DNA from: Desulfovibrio sp.
Lineage (GTDB): Bacteria; Desulfobacterota; Desulfovibrionia; Desulfovibrionales; Desulfovibrionaceae
DNA length: 56,044 nt
Reading direction: 5' to 3'
NCBI RefSeq assembly: GCF_019424165.1
Contig: NZ_JAHZAA010000010.1
Span: 8,940 to 64,983 of the forward strand
In this document: in pieces, positions 33,455 to 41,944 of the stretch
Layout of the letters: each line of letters opens with the position of its first letter
How positions within the stretch are numbered: the stretch's first letter is position 1
Program-made: the position numbers and the translations under genes
Notes under the pieces: model-generated
Told to the model about the DNA's origin: nothing
Seen by the model: only the letters and a program-made list of their open reading frames with translations
Databases searched by the model: none

Positions 33455-33785
33455 AACGGACTTCGGGTTTTATCTTTACTCTGCGTCGGGATGGATAATG
33501 TCATGTTTGGAGAGTTATAACCGCCCGAGGGCGCAAATTTTCGCGCCGCGCATCATCCCACAACAACTATTTTTTATTATTTTAAATAATAATAACAACA
33601 TAATTGTAACACCACACAAATACGCTACGGCGGCCCCATGTGTGTAACGGCAGCGCCTACCGTAAAACTGCCCCGCGTGCTCCGTATCTACCTAAGCACA
33701 TTAAATATAACCCATTTAATTTCATCCATAAAATATGCTTGCGCGGCTATGGCCGCGGTGATATTTTGCGCGGCACGGAGGTCCT
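33455..33785. other. 331-bp AT-rich intergenic region
   Basis: It lies upstream of the antiporter gene. It holds a short GGCGC/GCGCC hairpin near 33533-33555 and a 19-bp palindrome (33574-33592). No gene is seen. Confidence 0.6.
33574..33592. promoter_or_regulatory. Perfect 9-1-9 palindrome, candidate operator
   Basis: TTATTATTT-T-AAATAATAA is a perfect inverted repeat with the 9-1-9 geometry of Fur-family sites, about 195 nt before the antiporter start and 120 nt after the uptake operon. Confidence 0.45.
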
Positions 33786-35816
33786 ATGGACGTGCCCTTG
33801 CTCTATGAGATCGTAACCATTTTTCTGCTCTCCATCTTTGTCACCGTTACCTGCAATAAAATAAAACTGCCCGCCACTGTTGGCTTTCTGCTTACAGGTG
33901 TTTTGTGCGGCCCTTCCCTGCTCGGCATAGTCAGTGACCGCGAAGCCATTGATCATGTGGCTGAAATCGGCGTAGCCATGCTGCTTTTTACCATCGGCAT
34001 GGAGCTTTCCGGCGAGGCGCTCAACCGCCTGAAACGTCCGGTATTTCTGGGAGGCAGCCTACAGATCGGCCTTACCGTGCTGGCCGTTATGGGTCTGGCC
34101 CTGCTGGGCGGCTACTCCTATCAGCAGGGGGTGTTTATGGGCTGCCTGGTGGCCCTTTCGTCCTCGGCTATCGTGCTGCGCATCATGCAGGAGCGTGGCT
34201 CCACCAATACGCCCACAGGGAGGCTGTCGCTCGCTATTCTGGTCTTTCAGGACATTATGGTGGCCCCCATGCTGCTGTGTGTACCCCTGCTTTCCGGCAC
34301 TCTTGACCTTTCGCTGGAAAGCGCCTTTTTTTCCACGCTGTGGGTGGTGCTGGCTCTTGGGGGCGTGCTCCTTTTCGCGCGCTTCGGCCTCGACCGCCTC
34401 ATGGAGGCCGTGGTACGCACGCGCACCAGAGAAATCCTGCTGCTGACCACGCTGGGGCTGTGCCTCGGCATGGCCTTGCTGACCAACACTCTGGGCCTTT
34501 CCCTTTCACTGGGTGCATTCATGGCCGGGCTGCTGCTGGCCCGCTCCCAGTACAGCATGAGCGTCATTGCGGGTATTTTGCCCTATCGTGACGTATTTAT
34601 GAGTCTTTTTTTCATTTCCGTAGGCATGATGCTCAATGTGGATTTTTTCGGAAAACACTTTTTTTCCATCATCGGGCTTACTGCCTTGTTTATTGTGATC
34701 AAAAGTCTGCTCACGCTGCCCGCGGTACTTGTCCAGGGCTATCCCCTGCGCGCGGCCATCATCACGTCCCTTTCCCTTGCCCAGGTGGGTGAGTTTGCCT
34801 TTGTGCTGGCAGCCTCCGGCCTGAGCGCCGGGCTTTTTGACATGGATGCCTATCAGAATTTTCTGGACGTGAGCGTGCTGACCATGATGCTTACACCCGG
34901 GCTTATGGCCATTGCCCCGCGTCTGGCAGACCGCTTTACCGGGCAGCGCAACAACGAACAGCAGGAAGAATCCGGGCAGCAGGAAGGGGAAAAACGCCTG
35001 GAAGACCATCTGATCATCGTTGGCTTCGGCATCAGCGGCAAACACCTGGCCCATGTGGCCAAAGAGTCGGGCATTGAATACACCATTCTGGAAATGAACC
35101 CCGAAACCGTGAGCCGCTACCGCCATAAAGAACCCATCGCGCACGGCGACGCCTCGCAACCCGTGGTTCTGGAGCATCTGGGCGTTACCCGGGCGCGGGT
35201 GCTGGTGATTGTCATTTCCGATCCCTCGGCTGTACGGGCCATTACCATCGAAGCGCGGCGCTTCAACCCCAACCTGCACATCATCGCGCGCACCCGCTTT
35301 GTTACCGAGGTGGCGGCCCTGCGCAGACTGGGAGCAGACGAGGTTATCGCGGAAGAATTTGAAACTTCTATTGAAGTTTTCACCAGAGTACTGAGCCAGT
35401 ACCTTGTACCCAGGCAGGATATAGACACGTTTGCCGCCCGGATCAGACAGGAAAACTACCGTATGATACGCCTCATGAGTTCCGCGGTGGATTCGCTGGA
35501 CAGCATTGTAAACCGCCTGCCCGACATGGGCGTACAGACCATGCGCCTTGGCGGGGCCTCTCCCCTGTGCGGCCGCAGTCTGGCGCAAACAGAATTGCGC
35601 CGCCGCCACGGGGTTACCGTTATTGCCATACTGCGGGAAGGGGTAACCCATGCCTCGCCGGGCGCGGACGAAATCTTTGAACCCGGTGACATCGTTTATC
35701 TTTTCGGCAAAACAGACAAGATTATTGCCATAACTCCCCTATTTTCCGGGCCTGTGCGCGAAAACGCCAGGGACGGCAAGGGGGGGATGCCGCAGCCGGC
35801 CCGGCCGACAGCTTGA
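33786..35816 (+). CDS. CPA2-family cation:proton antiporter with RCK domain (Kef-like)
   Basis: The 676-residue protein has about 12 membrane segments (1-385), including FTIGMELSGEALNRLKRP and SSSAIVLRIM, then an acidic linker, an RCK/TrkA-N nucleotide-binding domain (about 400-520: IIVGFGISGKHLAHVA, the Rossmann GxGxxG-type loop, and HGDASQPVVLEHLGV), and a TrkA-C domain (about 560-650). It exchanges potassium or sodium for protons across the inner membrane and is gated by a cytoplasmic nucleotide or thiol. GGAGG lies before the ATG. A 19-bp palindrome in the leader may regulate it. The ion is not determined by sequence. Confidence 0.92.
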   Translation: MDVPLLYEIVTIFLLSIFVTVTCNKIKLPATVGFLLTGVLCGPSLLGIVSDREAIDHVAEIGVAMLLFTIGMELSGEALNRLKRPVFLGGSLQIGLTVLAVMGLALLGGYSYQQGVFMGCLVALSSSAIVLRIMQERGSTNTPTGRLSLAILVFQDIMVAPMLLCVPLLSGTLDLSLESAFFSTLWVVLALGGVLLFARFGLDRLMEAVVRTRTREILLLTTLGLCLGMALLTNTLGLSLSLGAFMAGLLLARSQYSMSVIAGILPYRDVFMSLFFISVGMMLNVDFFGKHFFSIIGLTALFIVIKSLLTLPAVLVQGYPLRAAIITSLSLAQVGEFAFVLAASGLSAGLFDMDAYQNFLDVSVLTMMLTPGLMAIAPRLADRFTGQRNNEQQEESGQQEGEKRLEDHLIIVGFGISGKHLAHVAKESGIEYTILEMNPETVSRYRHKEPIAHGDASQPVVLEHLGVTRARVLVIVISDPSAVRAITIEARRFNPNLHIIARTRFVTEVAALRRLGADEVIAEEFETSIEVFTRVLSQYLVPRQDIDTFAARIRQENYRMIRLMSSAVDSLDSIVNRLPDMGVQTMRLGGASPLCGRSLAQTELRRRHGVTVIAILREGVTHASPGADEIFEPGDIVYLFGKTDKIIAITPLFSGPVRENARDGKGGMPQPARPTA

Positions 35817-36024
35817 ATAGAGAATATTTGCCTCCTGGAATGGCCGTTGGCTTATGACCGGGGGCTGTCGTAATCCCACGCCGAAGTATTTGCGCGGCAA
35901 CATGCCGCCACACCCGGTCTCCTTGTCAGGAAAGCTTGCGCATTTTTCTGTAGCCGTCTAGGATGGCAGACTGCCGGTGGAGAAAATCCGCCGGCTCTCT
36001 GTCATCTCACCTTTCGGGGACCAT

Positions 36025-36456
36025 ATGCAGGATCATAAAGAACTGCGCACCCAGCTTGAGCGGGCGCGGCGCATTGCCATTGTCGGAGCTAAAGATAAAC
36101 CCGGCCAGCCTGTTGACCGTGTCGGCCGCTATCTCATGGATAAAGGCTACGAAATTTATCCTGTACACCCGGTACGCCAGACGGTATGGGGGCTTACAGC
36201 CTATCCCGATCTTGCGTCCCTGCCCGGCCCCGTGGACATCGTGAACCTGTTTCGCGCTCCCCAATACTGCCCGGATCACGCGCGCGAGGTACTGGCCCTG
36301 CCTTGGCGGCCCGCTGTTTTCTGGATGCAGCAAGGCATCCGCTCGCCCGAAGCCCGTGTGCTTTTGACCGCTCTTGACATTACCGTGATAGAAGACGCCT
36401 GCATCATGGTCGAGCATGCCCGCCTTTTGCCCAACGCCGCAACTATTCAAGGATAA
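36025..36456 (+). CDS. CoA-binding domain protein
   Basis: From the ATG at 36025 (GGGGA upstream) the product has 143 residues. It is a single CoA-binding Rossmann domain: IAIVGAKDKPGQPVDRVGRYLMDKG, YPVHPV, PDIV-like VDIVNLFRAP, and VIEDACIMVEH at the end. This YccU-type family resembles the small domain of succinyl-CoA synthetase and binds CoA; the function is not established. It begins a three-gene cluster: the next gene starts 3 nt after its stop. Confidence 0.9.
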   Translation: MQDHKELRTQLERARRIAIVGAKDKPGQPVDRVGRYLMDKGYEIYPVHPVRQTVWGLTAYPDLASLPGPVDIVNLFRAPQYCPDHAREVLALPWRPAVFWMQQGIRSPEARVLLTALDITVIEDACIMVEHARLLPNAATIQG

Positions 36457-36459
36457 TTC

Positions 36460-36909
36460 ATGTCTGTTTCATCGGATACGGTTTTCGACTGCCGCATGTG
36501 CGGTCACTGCTGCGAAGGAGTCGGCGGAATTGTGGTCAGCCCCACTGACCTTACACGCCTGGCCGCGCACATGGGGCTTGCCCCCGAAGCCGTTATAGAA
36601 GGGTATTGCTACTACGTGGGCGGCAAATTGAAAATTCGCAGCGGTGCAGACGGCTATTGCGTTTTCTTCCAGCAGGGGAAAGGCTGCGGCGTACACGAAG
36701 GCAAGCCTGCCATCTGCCGTGCCTGGCCCTTTTTTCGCGGTAATATTGAAGACCCTGCAAGCCTTGCCATGGCTAAAGAATTTTGTCCGGGTATCAACCT
36801 GGATGCTTCCCACGCGGCCTTTGAACGACAGGGCCGCCAGTATCTGCGCGAGCACGGCCTGCTTGCCAGCGATTGCAGTTGCGAAGCCAACGCCCTTATC
36901 CTTAAATAA
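36460..36909 (+). CDS. YkgJ-family cysteine-cluster protein
   Basis: The 149-residue protein has the family pattern CRMCGHCCEG near the N-terminus, then GYCVFF, GCGVHEGKPAICRAWPF and EFCPG: eight or more cysteines that probably hold an iron-sulfur cluster or zinc. The family is often encoded beside chaperone or modification genes, but its role is unknown. It is tightly linked to the genes on both sides (3 and 9 nt gaps). Confidence 0.9.
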   Translation: MSVSSDTVFDCRMCGHCCEGVGGIVVSPTDLTRLAAHMGLAPEAVIEGYCYYVGGKLKIRSGADGYCVFFQQGKGCGVHEGKPAICRAWPFFRGNIEDPASLAMAKEFCPGINLDASHAAFERQGRQYLREHGLLASDCSCEANALILK

Positions 36910-36918
36910 AAAGACATC

Positions 36919-37947
36919 ATGCGACGCCGCTCCCGCCAGATATCCCTCAAGGAATGCTACGAAATTCTCAAGCTTGAGAAGAACGCTGACCTTGCCGCCG
37001 TAAAAAGGGCTTACCGCCGACGCGCCTTTGAGCTGCACCCTGACCTGAATCCCGGCAATGCCGAAGCCAGCCGGGATTTTCAGATGCTCAACGAAGCCTA
37101 TGTGGCGCTCTCAGGCATTCTCAAGCACGAAGATGGCATCAGGGCCACCTCTGAAGCGCGAAAGGCGGCACAAAAAGCCAAAAAAAACGCCGCCCAGGGT
37201 GATGGCTCCGACAAAAAACCCGGCCCCGCCGCAGATGCCGGCCAAACTGAAGACAAGGCTCCTCCCCCACCCGACGGAACTGGCGGAGCTGAAGCAGCAG
37301 GTCAGCAGCAGGCAAAAACAGCGGGGGCAGACGCGGGCTCGCAGACAGAACAACAAAAGAAAAAGCAACAAAACGAAGAAACCACCGGTTCTGAAGAAAA
37401 TGCCACAGACCGTAACGGCACGGCAGGCGCGGCCTATGCCGAGCAGGACGTACTGCGCGACCTGCTTAACGACCCTTTTGCCCGCCGTGTTTTTGAAGAT
37501 ATTTATAGCGAACTGAACCGGCAACATGCCGAAAAGCCCCAGCAGGAAACAGCCGAAGCCCATACGGCGGAATCCGCCCCGCAAAGCAGGGCCAGGCCAA
37601 AGGCCGCGCAGAAAGAGAAGAGAAGCACTCCACTGCATAAAAGCAACCTGGCCTGGGGTACGACCAAATGGTCATCTGATATGACAAAGGGCGTCACCGG
37701 TATGGTCAGGGGCTGGCTGCGCCGGCAGATCGACGAAGAGCAAAGTCTTACCCTGCCCGCTGCCAACCTTGCGCCGGGCTGCCGGGTGCGCCTGCAGATA
37801 CGCCAGGGAATTCAGGCAGAACTTAAAACGGTTGAAATAACCCTGCCTCCTGACTTTACCGTGGGCAAACCCATACGCCTGCGCGGATTGGGCAAGCGCA
37901 TCGGCCCCTGGCAAGGGGATCTCTATCTTACCCTATATACCGAATAG
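36919..37947 (+). CDS. J-domain protein with DnaJ-like C-terminus, no zinc finger
   Basis: The 342-residue protein has an N-terminal J domain (about 11-70) with the catalytic HPD at 40-42, which stimulates DnaK. A low-complexity, charged and glutamine-rich stretch follows (about 75-225), then a DnaJ C-terminal beta domain at the end (APGCRVRLQIRQGIQ, ITLPPDFTVGKPIRLRGLGK). The glycine/phenylalanine and zinc-finger regions of true DnaJ are missing, so it is a type II-like co-chaperone. It is the last gene of the CoA-binding / YkgJ cluster. A GC-rich imperfect hairpin (37950-37977) follows. Confidence 0.9.
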   Translation: MRRRSRQISLKECYEILKLEKNADLAAVKRAYRRRAFELHPDLNPGNAEASRDFQMLNEAYVALSGILKHEDGIRATSEARKAAQKAKKNAAQGDGSDKKPGPAADAGQTEDKAPPPPDGTGGAEAAGQQQAKTAGADAGSQTEQQKKKQQNEETTGSEENATDRNGTAGAAYAEQDVLRDLLNDPFARRVFEDIYSELNRQHAEKPQQETAEAHTAESAPQSRARPKAAQKEKRSTPLHKSNLAWGTTKWSSDMTKGVTGMVRGWLRRQIDEEQSLTLPAANLAPGCRVRLQIRQGIQAELKTVEITLPPDFTVGKPIRLRGLGKRIGPWQGDLYLTLYTE

Positions 37948-38120
37948 GCCATGCCCGCCCGCTGCGGGGCAGGCATGCCGCAGCCGTCCGACAGCACAAC
38001 GGCTAACAGCGCTGCTTTATTACCAATAAATAGAAAAATATTTCTGCGCGCAACCTTTCAAGGCGAAAACATTTCACAACCCATCAATTTTACGGCACAA
38101 AAGATTGTGAAAAAACTTAT

Positions 38121-38150
38121 TTGACAATCTTTGTATTAAACAGTTACTAC
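38121..38150 (+). promoter_or_regulatory. Promoter of the glycine-riboswitch transcript
   Basis: TTGACA (38121-38126), an 18-nt spacer, then TACTAC (38145-38150). The transcript would start near 38157, just before the riboswitch structures. Confidence 0.6.
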
Positions 38151-38157
38151 TCTGATC

Positions 38158-38285
38158 AGCATACCAGGTACTTCACATTGGGTATTCATAAAGCGAATGA
38201 TGACCATGAGAGAGCTTGCTGCTGGACAGCACGCCGAAGGGGCAAGAGCGATCGAAACTCTCAGGCAAAAGGATCATGGTCGGAC
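38158..38285 (+). promoter_or_regulatory. Glycine riboswitch aptamer
   Basis: The core elements of the glycine aptamer are present in order: ATGAGAGAGCTT, GCCGAAGGGGCAA, then AAACTCTCAGGCAAAAGGA. A perfect 8-bp P1 helix closes it: GACCATGA (38202-38209) with TCATGGTC (38274-38281). Upstream, ATACC (38161-38165) can pair with GGTAT (38181-38185), which could be the ghost helix of a type-2 single-aptamer riboswitch. I see only one full aptamer. Glycine binding normally turns expression on. Confidence 0.92.
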
Positions 38286-38302
38286 GCACTCTGAAGTTGG
38301 CG

Positions 38303-38359
38303 CACGCTGATGACAGAAGTTGAACCTCTGCGACGAGGTGACTGTCATGGCGTGTTTTT
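38303..38359 (+). terminator. Terminator / expression platform of the riboswitch
   Basis: CACGC, ATGACAG and ACCTC (38303-38328) pair with GAGGT, CTGTCAT and GCGTG (38335-38354), with small internal loops, followed by TTTTT. It begins 22 nt after the P1 helix. Confidence 0.8.
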
Positions 38360-39160
38360 ATTTGCCATCGGCCCCAGTATTGGCGGCCCTTCAGCACAAG
38401 AGCCACAACTGACCGTGCAAGACGGCCCCGCAGGTACTGCGGGCAACGAACTGCCGTAGCGGCTTTACTCCGCTTCTGCGTGTTCGCGCTAATTTCTCCC
38501 GCCTTTCTTGTTCCGCCGCAAAATCAAAAACAGACGCATCCCCGCCCTACATATACGCGCCTCTACCAGGACAGCCCTGCTCCCCCGGCATCAGCCTTTA
38601 TCGCGCCAGTATTGTTTATTTCCATCCAGTAAAAACACCTTTTCTGCTGCCTGCCTTTTACCCGACAGCACACTCTACCTCAGAACGACTTGCCGCGATT
38701 GGCAACAAAGTTTTACCGCGTACTCCGGCACGCGGCCTTTCACCGTTTCCGCGCGCATGCGCGCACGCCATGCTGCCCGGAGCAAGCGCGGCAAAAACCG
38801 CACCTTCCAGCCGAGGCATTACCTTACCCGGCTCACGCCCTTCCGGGCTTTTCAGCATAAAAAATTCATACAACAACGGATGCCCATTGTTTTCACGGCT
38901 CATGGCAGCGCTGCTTTTTTGCACGGCTGCCCAGACTTTTCACCCTTTGCTGTCAGCAGGTCGTTATTTGACCCGAAACCGAGTTAATTGTAACTGACGC
39001 ACCGGCTCCCCCCGCTGATGCGTAAGGAGGACACCAGACAGGCCACGCGCGGACAGGCCGTACAGGCCAATTCCGCACCAGAAAACAGACATTGCTTTTT
39101 TTGTGCGGGGCAAGAATGCAAACGCCCCACAGCACCAACAAAAAACAGGGAGCACGTACC

Positions 39161-40582
39161 ATGAGTGACAAGCCCACCCCCCCCGTGGGACAGGAAGATC
39201 CTCACACTCTCAAACGCGGTCTCAGCCAAAGACACATCCAGCTTATTGCCATCGGCGGCGCCATCGGTACAGGCCTTTTCATGGGTTCCGGCAAAACCAT
39301 CAGCCTTGCCGGGCCTTCCATCATCTTTGTCTACGCAATCATCGGCGCCTTCCTGTACCTTGTCATGCGAGCCATGGGAGAACTGCTTCTCTCAAACCTC
39401 AAGTACAAATCCTTCACTGACATGGCGGAGGATATCATTGGTCCCTGGGCCGGATTTTTTGTAGGCTGGACCTACTGGTTCTGCTGGATTGTTACTGGCA
39501 CGGCAGACGTTATCGCCATTGCCTCTTACTTTCACTTCTGGTTCCCCACACTTTCCGTATGGATACCATCCATTCTCTTCGTGCTGCTGATCATGGCACT
39601 CAACCTTGTTTCGGTGCACCTTTTCGGCGAAATGGAATTCTGGTTCGCCTCCATCAAAATTGTGGCCATCATGGCCATTATTTGCGCTGGAGCGGTCATG
39701 GTCATTACCGGCTTTACCTCATCCATATCGGGTGACGTGGCCGCAGTATCCAACCTGTGGGATCATGGAGGATGGTTCCCCAAGGGGATATTCGGCTTCT
39801 TTGCGGGCTTTCAGATAGCCATGTTCGCCTTTGTGGGCATTGAGCTTATCGGAACCACAGCGGCGGAAGCCAAAGACCCTGAAGTCAACCTGCCCAAGGC
39901 CATCAACACCATTCCCTTCCGTATCGTGTTCTTCTACGTGTTCGCCCTGGTGGCCATCATGTGCATCACGCCCTGGTCCGCCATTGACCCCGAAACAAGC
40001 CCGTTCGTCCACACCTTCGTGGCCGTGGGCATCCCCGCCGCAGCCAGTATCGTCAACTTCGTGGTGCTGACCTCGGCGGCCTCTTCCGCCAACAGCGGCA
40101 TCTACTCCACCAGCCGCATGCTGTACGGCCTGTCGCTGGCCGGGGTAGCCCCCAAATCTTTCGGCAAGCTTTCTTCACACCGGGTTCCTGCCAACGGCCT
40201 GCTGTTCTCGTGCCTCTGCCTGCTGCTCGGTGCGTCCATGCTCATTATCATGCCCACCATTATGGCGGCCTTTACCGTCATGACAACCATCTCCGCCATC
40301 TGCTTCATCTTCGTGTGGTCCATGATTCTTGTGTCGTACTACGTCTATCGCAAGAAGCACCCCGAGCGTCATGCGGCCTCCAAGTTCAAGCTGCCTGGCG
40401 GCGTATTCTCCTGCTGGATATGCTGGATATTCTTCGCCATCGTGCTCGTTCTGCTGACCTTTGAAGCTGATACACGCACGGCCATGCTTACCACGCCCCT
40501 GTGGTTCATACTCCTCGGCATCAGCTACTTCTTCAGCCACAAGAACCACGTCAGCAAGCGTCAGAACGGTACCAACACCTAA
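39161..40582 (+). CDS. cycA: Glycine / D-alanine / D-serine : proton symporter
   Basis: From the ATG at 39161 (AGGGAG upstream) the 473-residue protein closely resembles enterobacterial CycA along its whole length, for example HIQLIAIGGAIGTGLFMGSG, MRAMGELLLSN, GPWAG-FFVGWTYWFCWIVTG, GFQIAMFAFVGIELIGTTAAE and VVLTSAASSANSG. It has 12 membrane segments and belongs to the amino acid-polyamine-organocation family, importing glycine, alanine and D-serine. A glycine riboswitch on the same strand upstream fits this substrate. Such strong likeness to a gammaproteobacterial protein suggests transfer. The in-frame start at 39092 is rejected for lack of a ribosome site. Confidence 0.93.
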   Translation: MSDKPTPPVGQEDPHTLKRGLSQRHIQLIAIGGAIGTGLFMGSGKTISLAGPSIIFVYAIIGAFLYLVMRAMGELLLSNLKYKSFTDMAEDIIGPWAGFFVGWTYWFCWIVTGTADVIAIASYFHFWFPTLSVWIPSILFVLLIMALNLVSVHLFGEMEFWFASIKIVAIMAIICAGAVMVITGFTSSISGDVAAVSNLWDHGGWFPKGIFGFFAGFQIAMFAFVGIELIGTTAAEAKDPEVNLPKAINTIPFRIVFFYVFALVAIMCITPWSAIDPETSPFVHTFVAVGIPAAASIVNFVVLTSAASSANSGIYSTSRMLYGLSLAGVAPKSFGKLSSHRVPANGLLFSCLCLLLGASMLIIMPTIMAAFTVMTTISAICFIFVWSMILVSYYVYRKKHPERHAASKFKLPGGVFSCWICWIFFAIVLVLLTFEADTRTAMLTTPLWFILLGISYFFSHKNHVSKRQNGTNT

Positions 40583-40600
40583 CAGTTCTTTGACAAACCT

Positions 40601-40643
40601 CATACAACAAAAGGCCCGGAAATACCGGGCCTTTTGTTGTATG
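40601..40643. terminator. Bidirectional terminator between cycA and panD
   Basis: A perfect 19-bp stem (40601-40619 with 40625-40643; core AAAAGGCCCGG) with A-rich and T-rich flanks serves both convergent genes. Confidence 0.95.
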
Positions 40644-40661
40644 ATTTACAGCGGTGGCAGG

Positions 40662-41087
40662 TCATGCATCCGGCAGGGGATCATCCGCAATACTGAAGGA
40701 CATGCCGCCATCCTTCTGTTCCACGATATAACGCAAGCGTTCCTGCACCCTGTTATGGGCGTCAAAAGTCAGGACCACCGGACTGCGCTCAGGAATATCT
40801 CCCGGTCCGGCCACATATTCAAAAGCGCTGATGATAACCTCATCCCCTTTCTGGCATGTACGCGCGGCCGCACCGTTGAGAATGCAGCAGCGCGACCCGG
40901 CTTCGCCGTAAATGACATAGGTAGAAATGCGCTGCCCGCTGTGCTTGTTCCAGATATAAACGAACTCCAGCGGCATGATGCCAGCCAGCCCGCATATTTC
41001 CGGATCAAGGGTGATAGAGCCGTGATAGTCCAGCACGCATTCCGTTACGCGAATGCCGTGCAACTTGGCGCGTAAAATCTTCAGCAT
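40662..41087 (-). CDS. panD: Aspartate 1-decarboxylase precursor
   Basis: The 141-residue precursor decarboxylates aspartate to beta-alanine for pantothenate and CoA. The self-cleavage site is G23-S24 in LDYHGSITLDPE; S24 becomes the pyruvoyl group. Conserved stretches IWNKHSGQRISTYVI, GEAGSR and LNGAAAR complete the active site. It is about 15 residues longer than typical PanD, at the C-terminus. An in-frame start at 41228 adds a basic, cysteine-rich segment unlike the family, so the ATG at 41087 is chosen although its ribosome site is weak. It stands alone. Confidence 0.93.
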   Translation of the reverse strand: MLKILRAKLHGIRVTECVLDYHGSITLDPEICGLAGIMPLEFVYIWNKHSGQRISTYVIYGEAGSRCCILNGAAARTCQKGDEVIISAFEYVAGPGDIPERSPVVLTFDAHNRVQERLRYIVEQKDGGMSFSIADDPLPDA

Positions 41088-41237
41088 CTTTTTCTCTCTT
41101 TCGAAACGTGCCGCACGGGCTTGCGCACGACGGAACAGATTGCCGCCTCCGGCACGGGCTGCTTTTACAGGCGTGCATCGGCACAGCCTGCACACACCTT
41201 TGGCTTTCCGGGGCGAATCAACATACATAAAATGAAA

Positions 41238-41257
41238 AAGGCCGCATAAGCGGCCTT
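41238..41257 (-). terminator. Terminator of the unknown gene at 41284
   Basis: On the minus strand AAGGCCGC / GCGGCCTT (arms 41257-41250 and 41245-41238) runs into TTTTTC. Confidence 0.85.
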
Positions 41258-41283
41258 GAACCTACGGATTCCACGAACAAAGA

Positions 41284-41706
41284 TCAATACGCCTTGATGT
41301 ACTCATCCAGATTTTCAGCCGAACAGTTGCGGCTGACCCAAAAAGCCGACGCCCATACCATAAGGGCTGTAGCCTGCGTATCGTCCAGACTTTTTATTTT
41401 TGATTCAAGGCTTGATTTGCTGGCCCCGTGGCGCAGATGCACACCGTTGACATCGCAAGCGTCAGAAACACGCAAGATGAGGTACGAAAGGCGCGTGTGA
41501 TCGGGCATGAGCTTCATATCTTTGTGAGCCTCAACAATGGTCTTCAGTTCCGGCCCGCTGAATATATGCTTTATGCCCGTAATGGCCCGGAAAAACGTGT
41601 CCACAGCCCAAGGCAGGATAAACTCCGCGCCAGCGCTCTTGGTACGAAAATAATCCTTGAGCCAGCGTTCCTGTTCTTCATTGATGCGTGCTGCGACTTG
41701 CGGCAT
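41284..41706 (-). CDS. Conserved-looking protein of unknown function
   Basis: This is a 140-residue soluble, mostly helical protein starting MPQVAARINEEQERWLKDYF. I recognise no family. The N-terminal stretch resembles the arrangement of small ribbon-helix-helix or substrate-anchoring proteins only loosely. It has its own terminator 27 nt after the stop, normal codon use and no overlap with another gene, which support a real gene. It is monocistronic between panD and the EamA transporter. Confidence 0.65.
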   Translation of the reverse strand: MPQVAARINEEQERWLKDYFRTKSAGAEFILPWAVDTFFRAITGIKHIFSGPELKTIVEAHKDMKLMPDHTRLSYLILRVSDACDVNGVHLRHGASKSSLESKIKSLDDTQATALMVWASAFWVSRNCSAENLDEYIKAY

Positions 41707-41944
41707 GATGCCCCCGGGAAAAGACTATACTTTTATGTTCCGTCCGGCAGGCAGAGCAGCCGAACCTTGTTTTACACCATGTTCTATAAAGCGCTACATC
41801 AATTAAAGCAGATTTTCAAGATAAAATCTAGACTTATTTTCAAAAACATTTTAGGCAGTTCCGTCACGCGCGCATGCCTGTGCGCAGCTTGCGCAAATTT
41901 ACGCTCCGGCGTACCGCACCGGTCATGCTTTTTTAAGGACACTT

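Larger units (their letters stand above)
37948..39160. other. 1213-bp region without protein genes
   Basis: It holds the promoter, glycine riboswitch and terminator (38121-38359), then about 800 nt with no credible gene before cycA. Frames such as 38508-38987 are rich in Arg, His, Ser and Thr, lack a ribosome site and look like shadow sequence. A 14-bp perfect palindrome GCGCGCATGCGCGC lies at 38751-38764. I see no second aptamer in the 800 nt. Confidence 0.7.

Noticed and set aside
38508..38987. 159-codon frame in the cycA leader
   Set aside because: It has no ribosome site and an Arg/His/Ser/Thr-rich composition typical of random high-GC sequence; no motif is seen.
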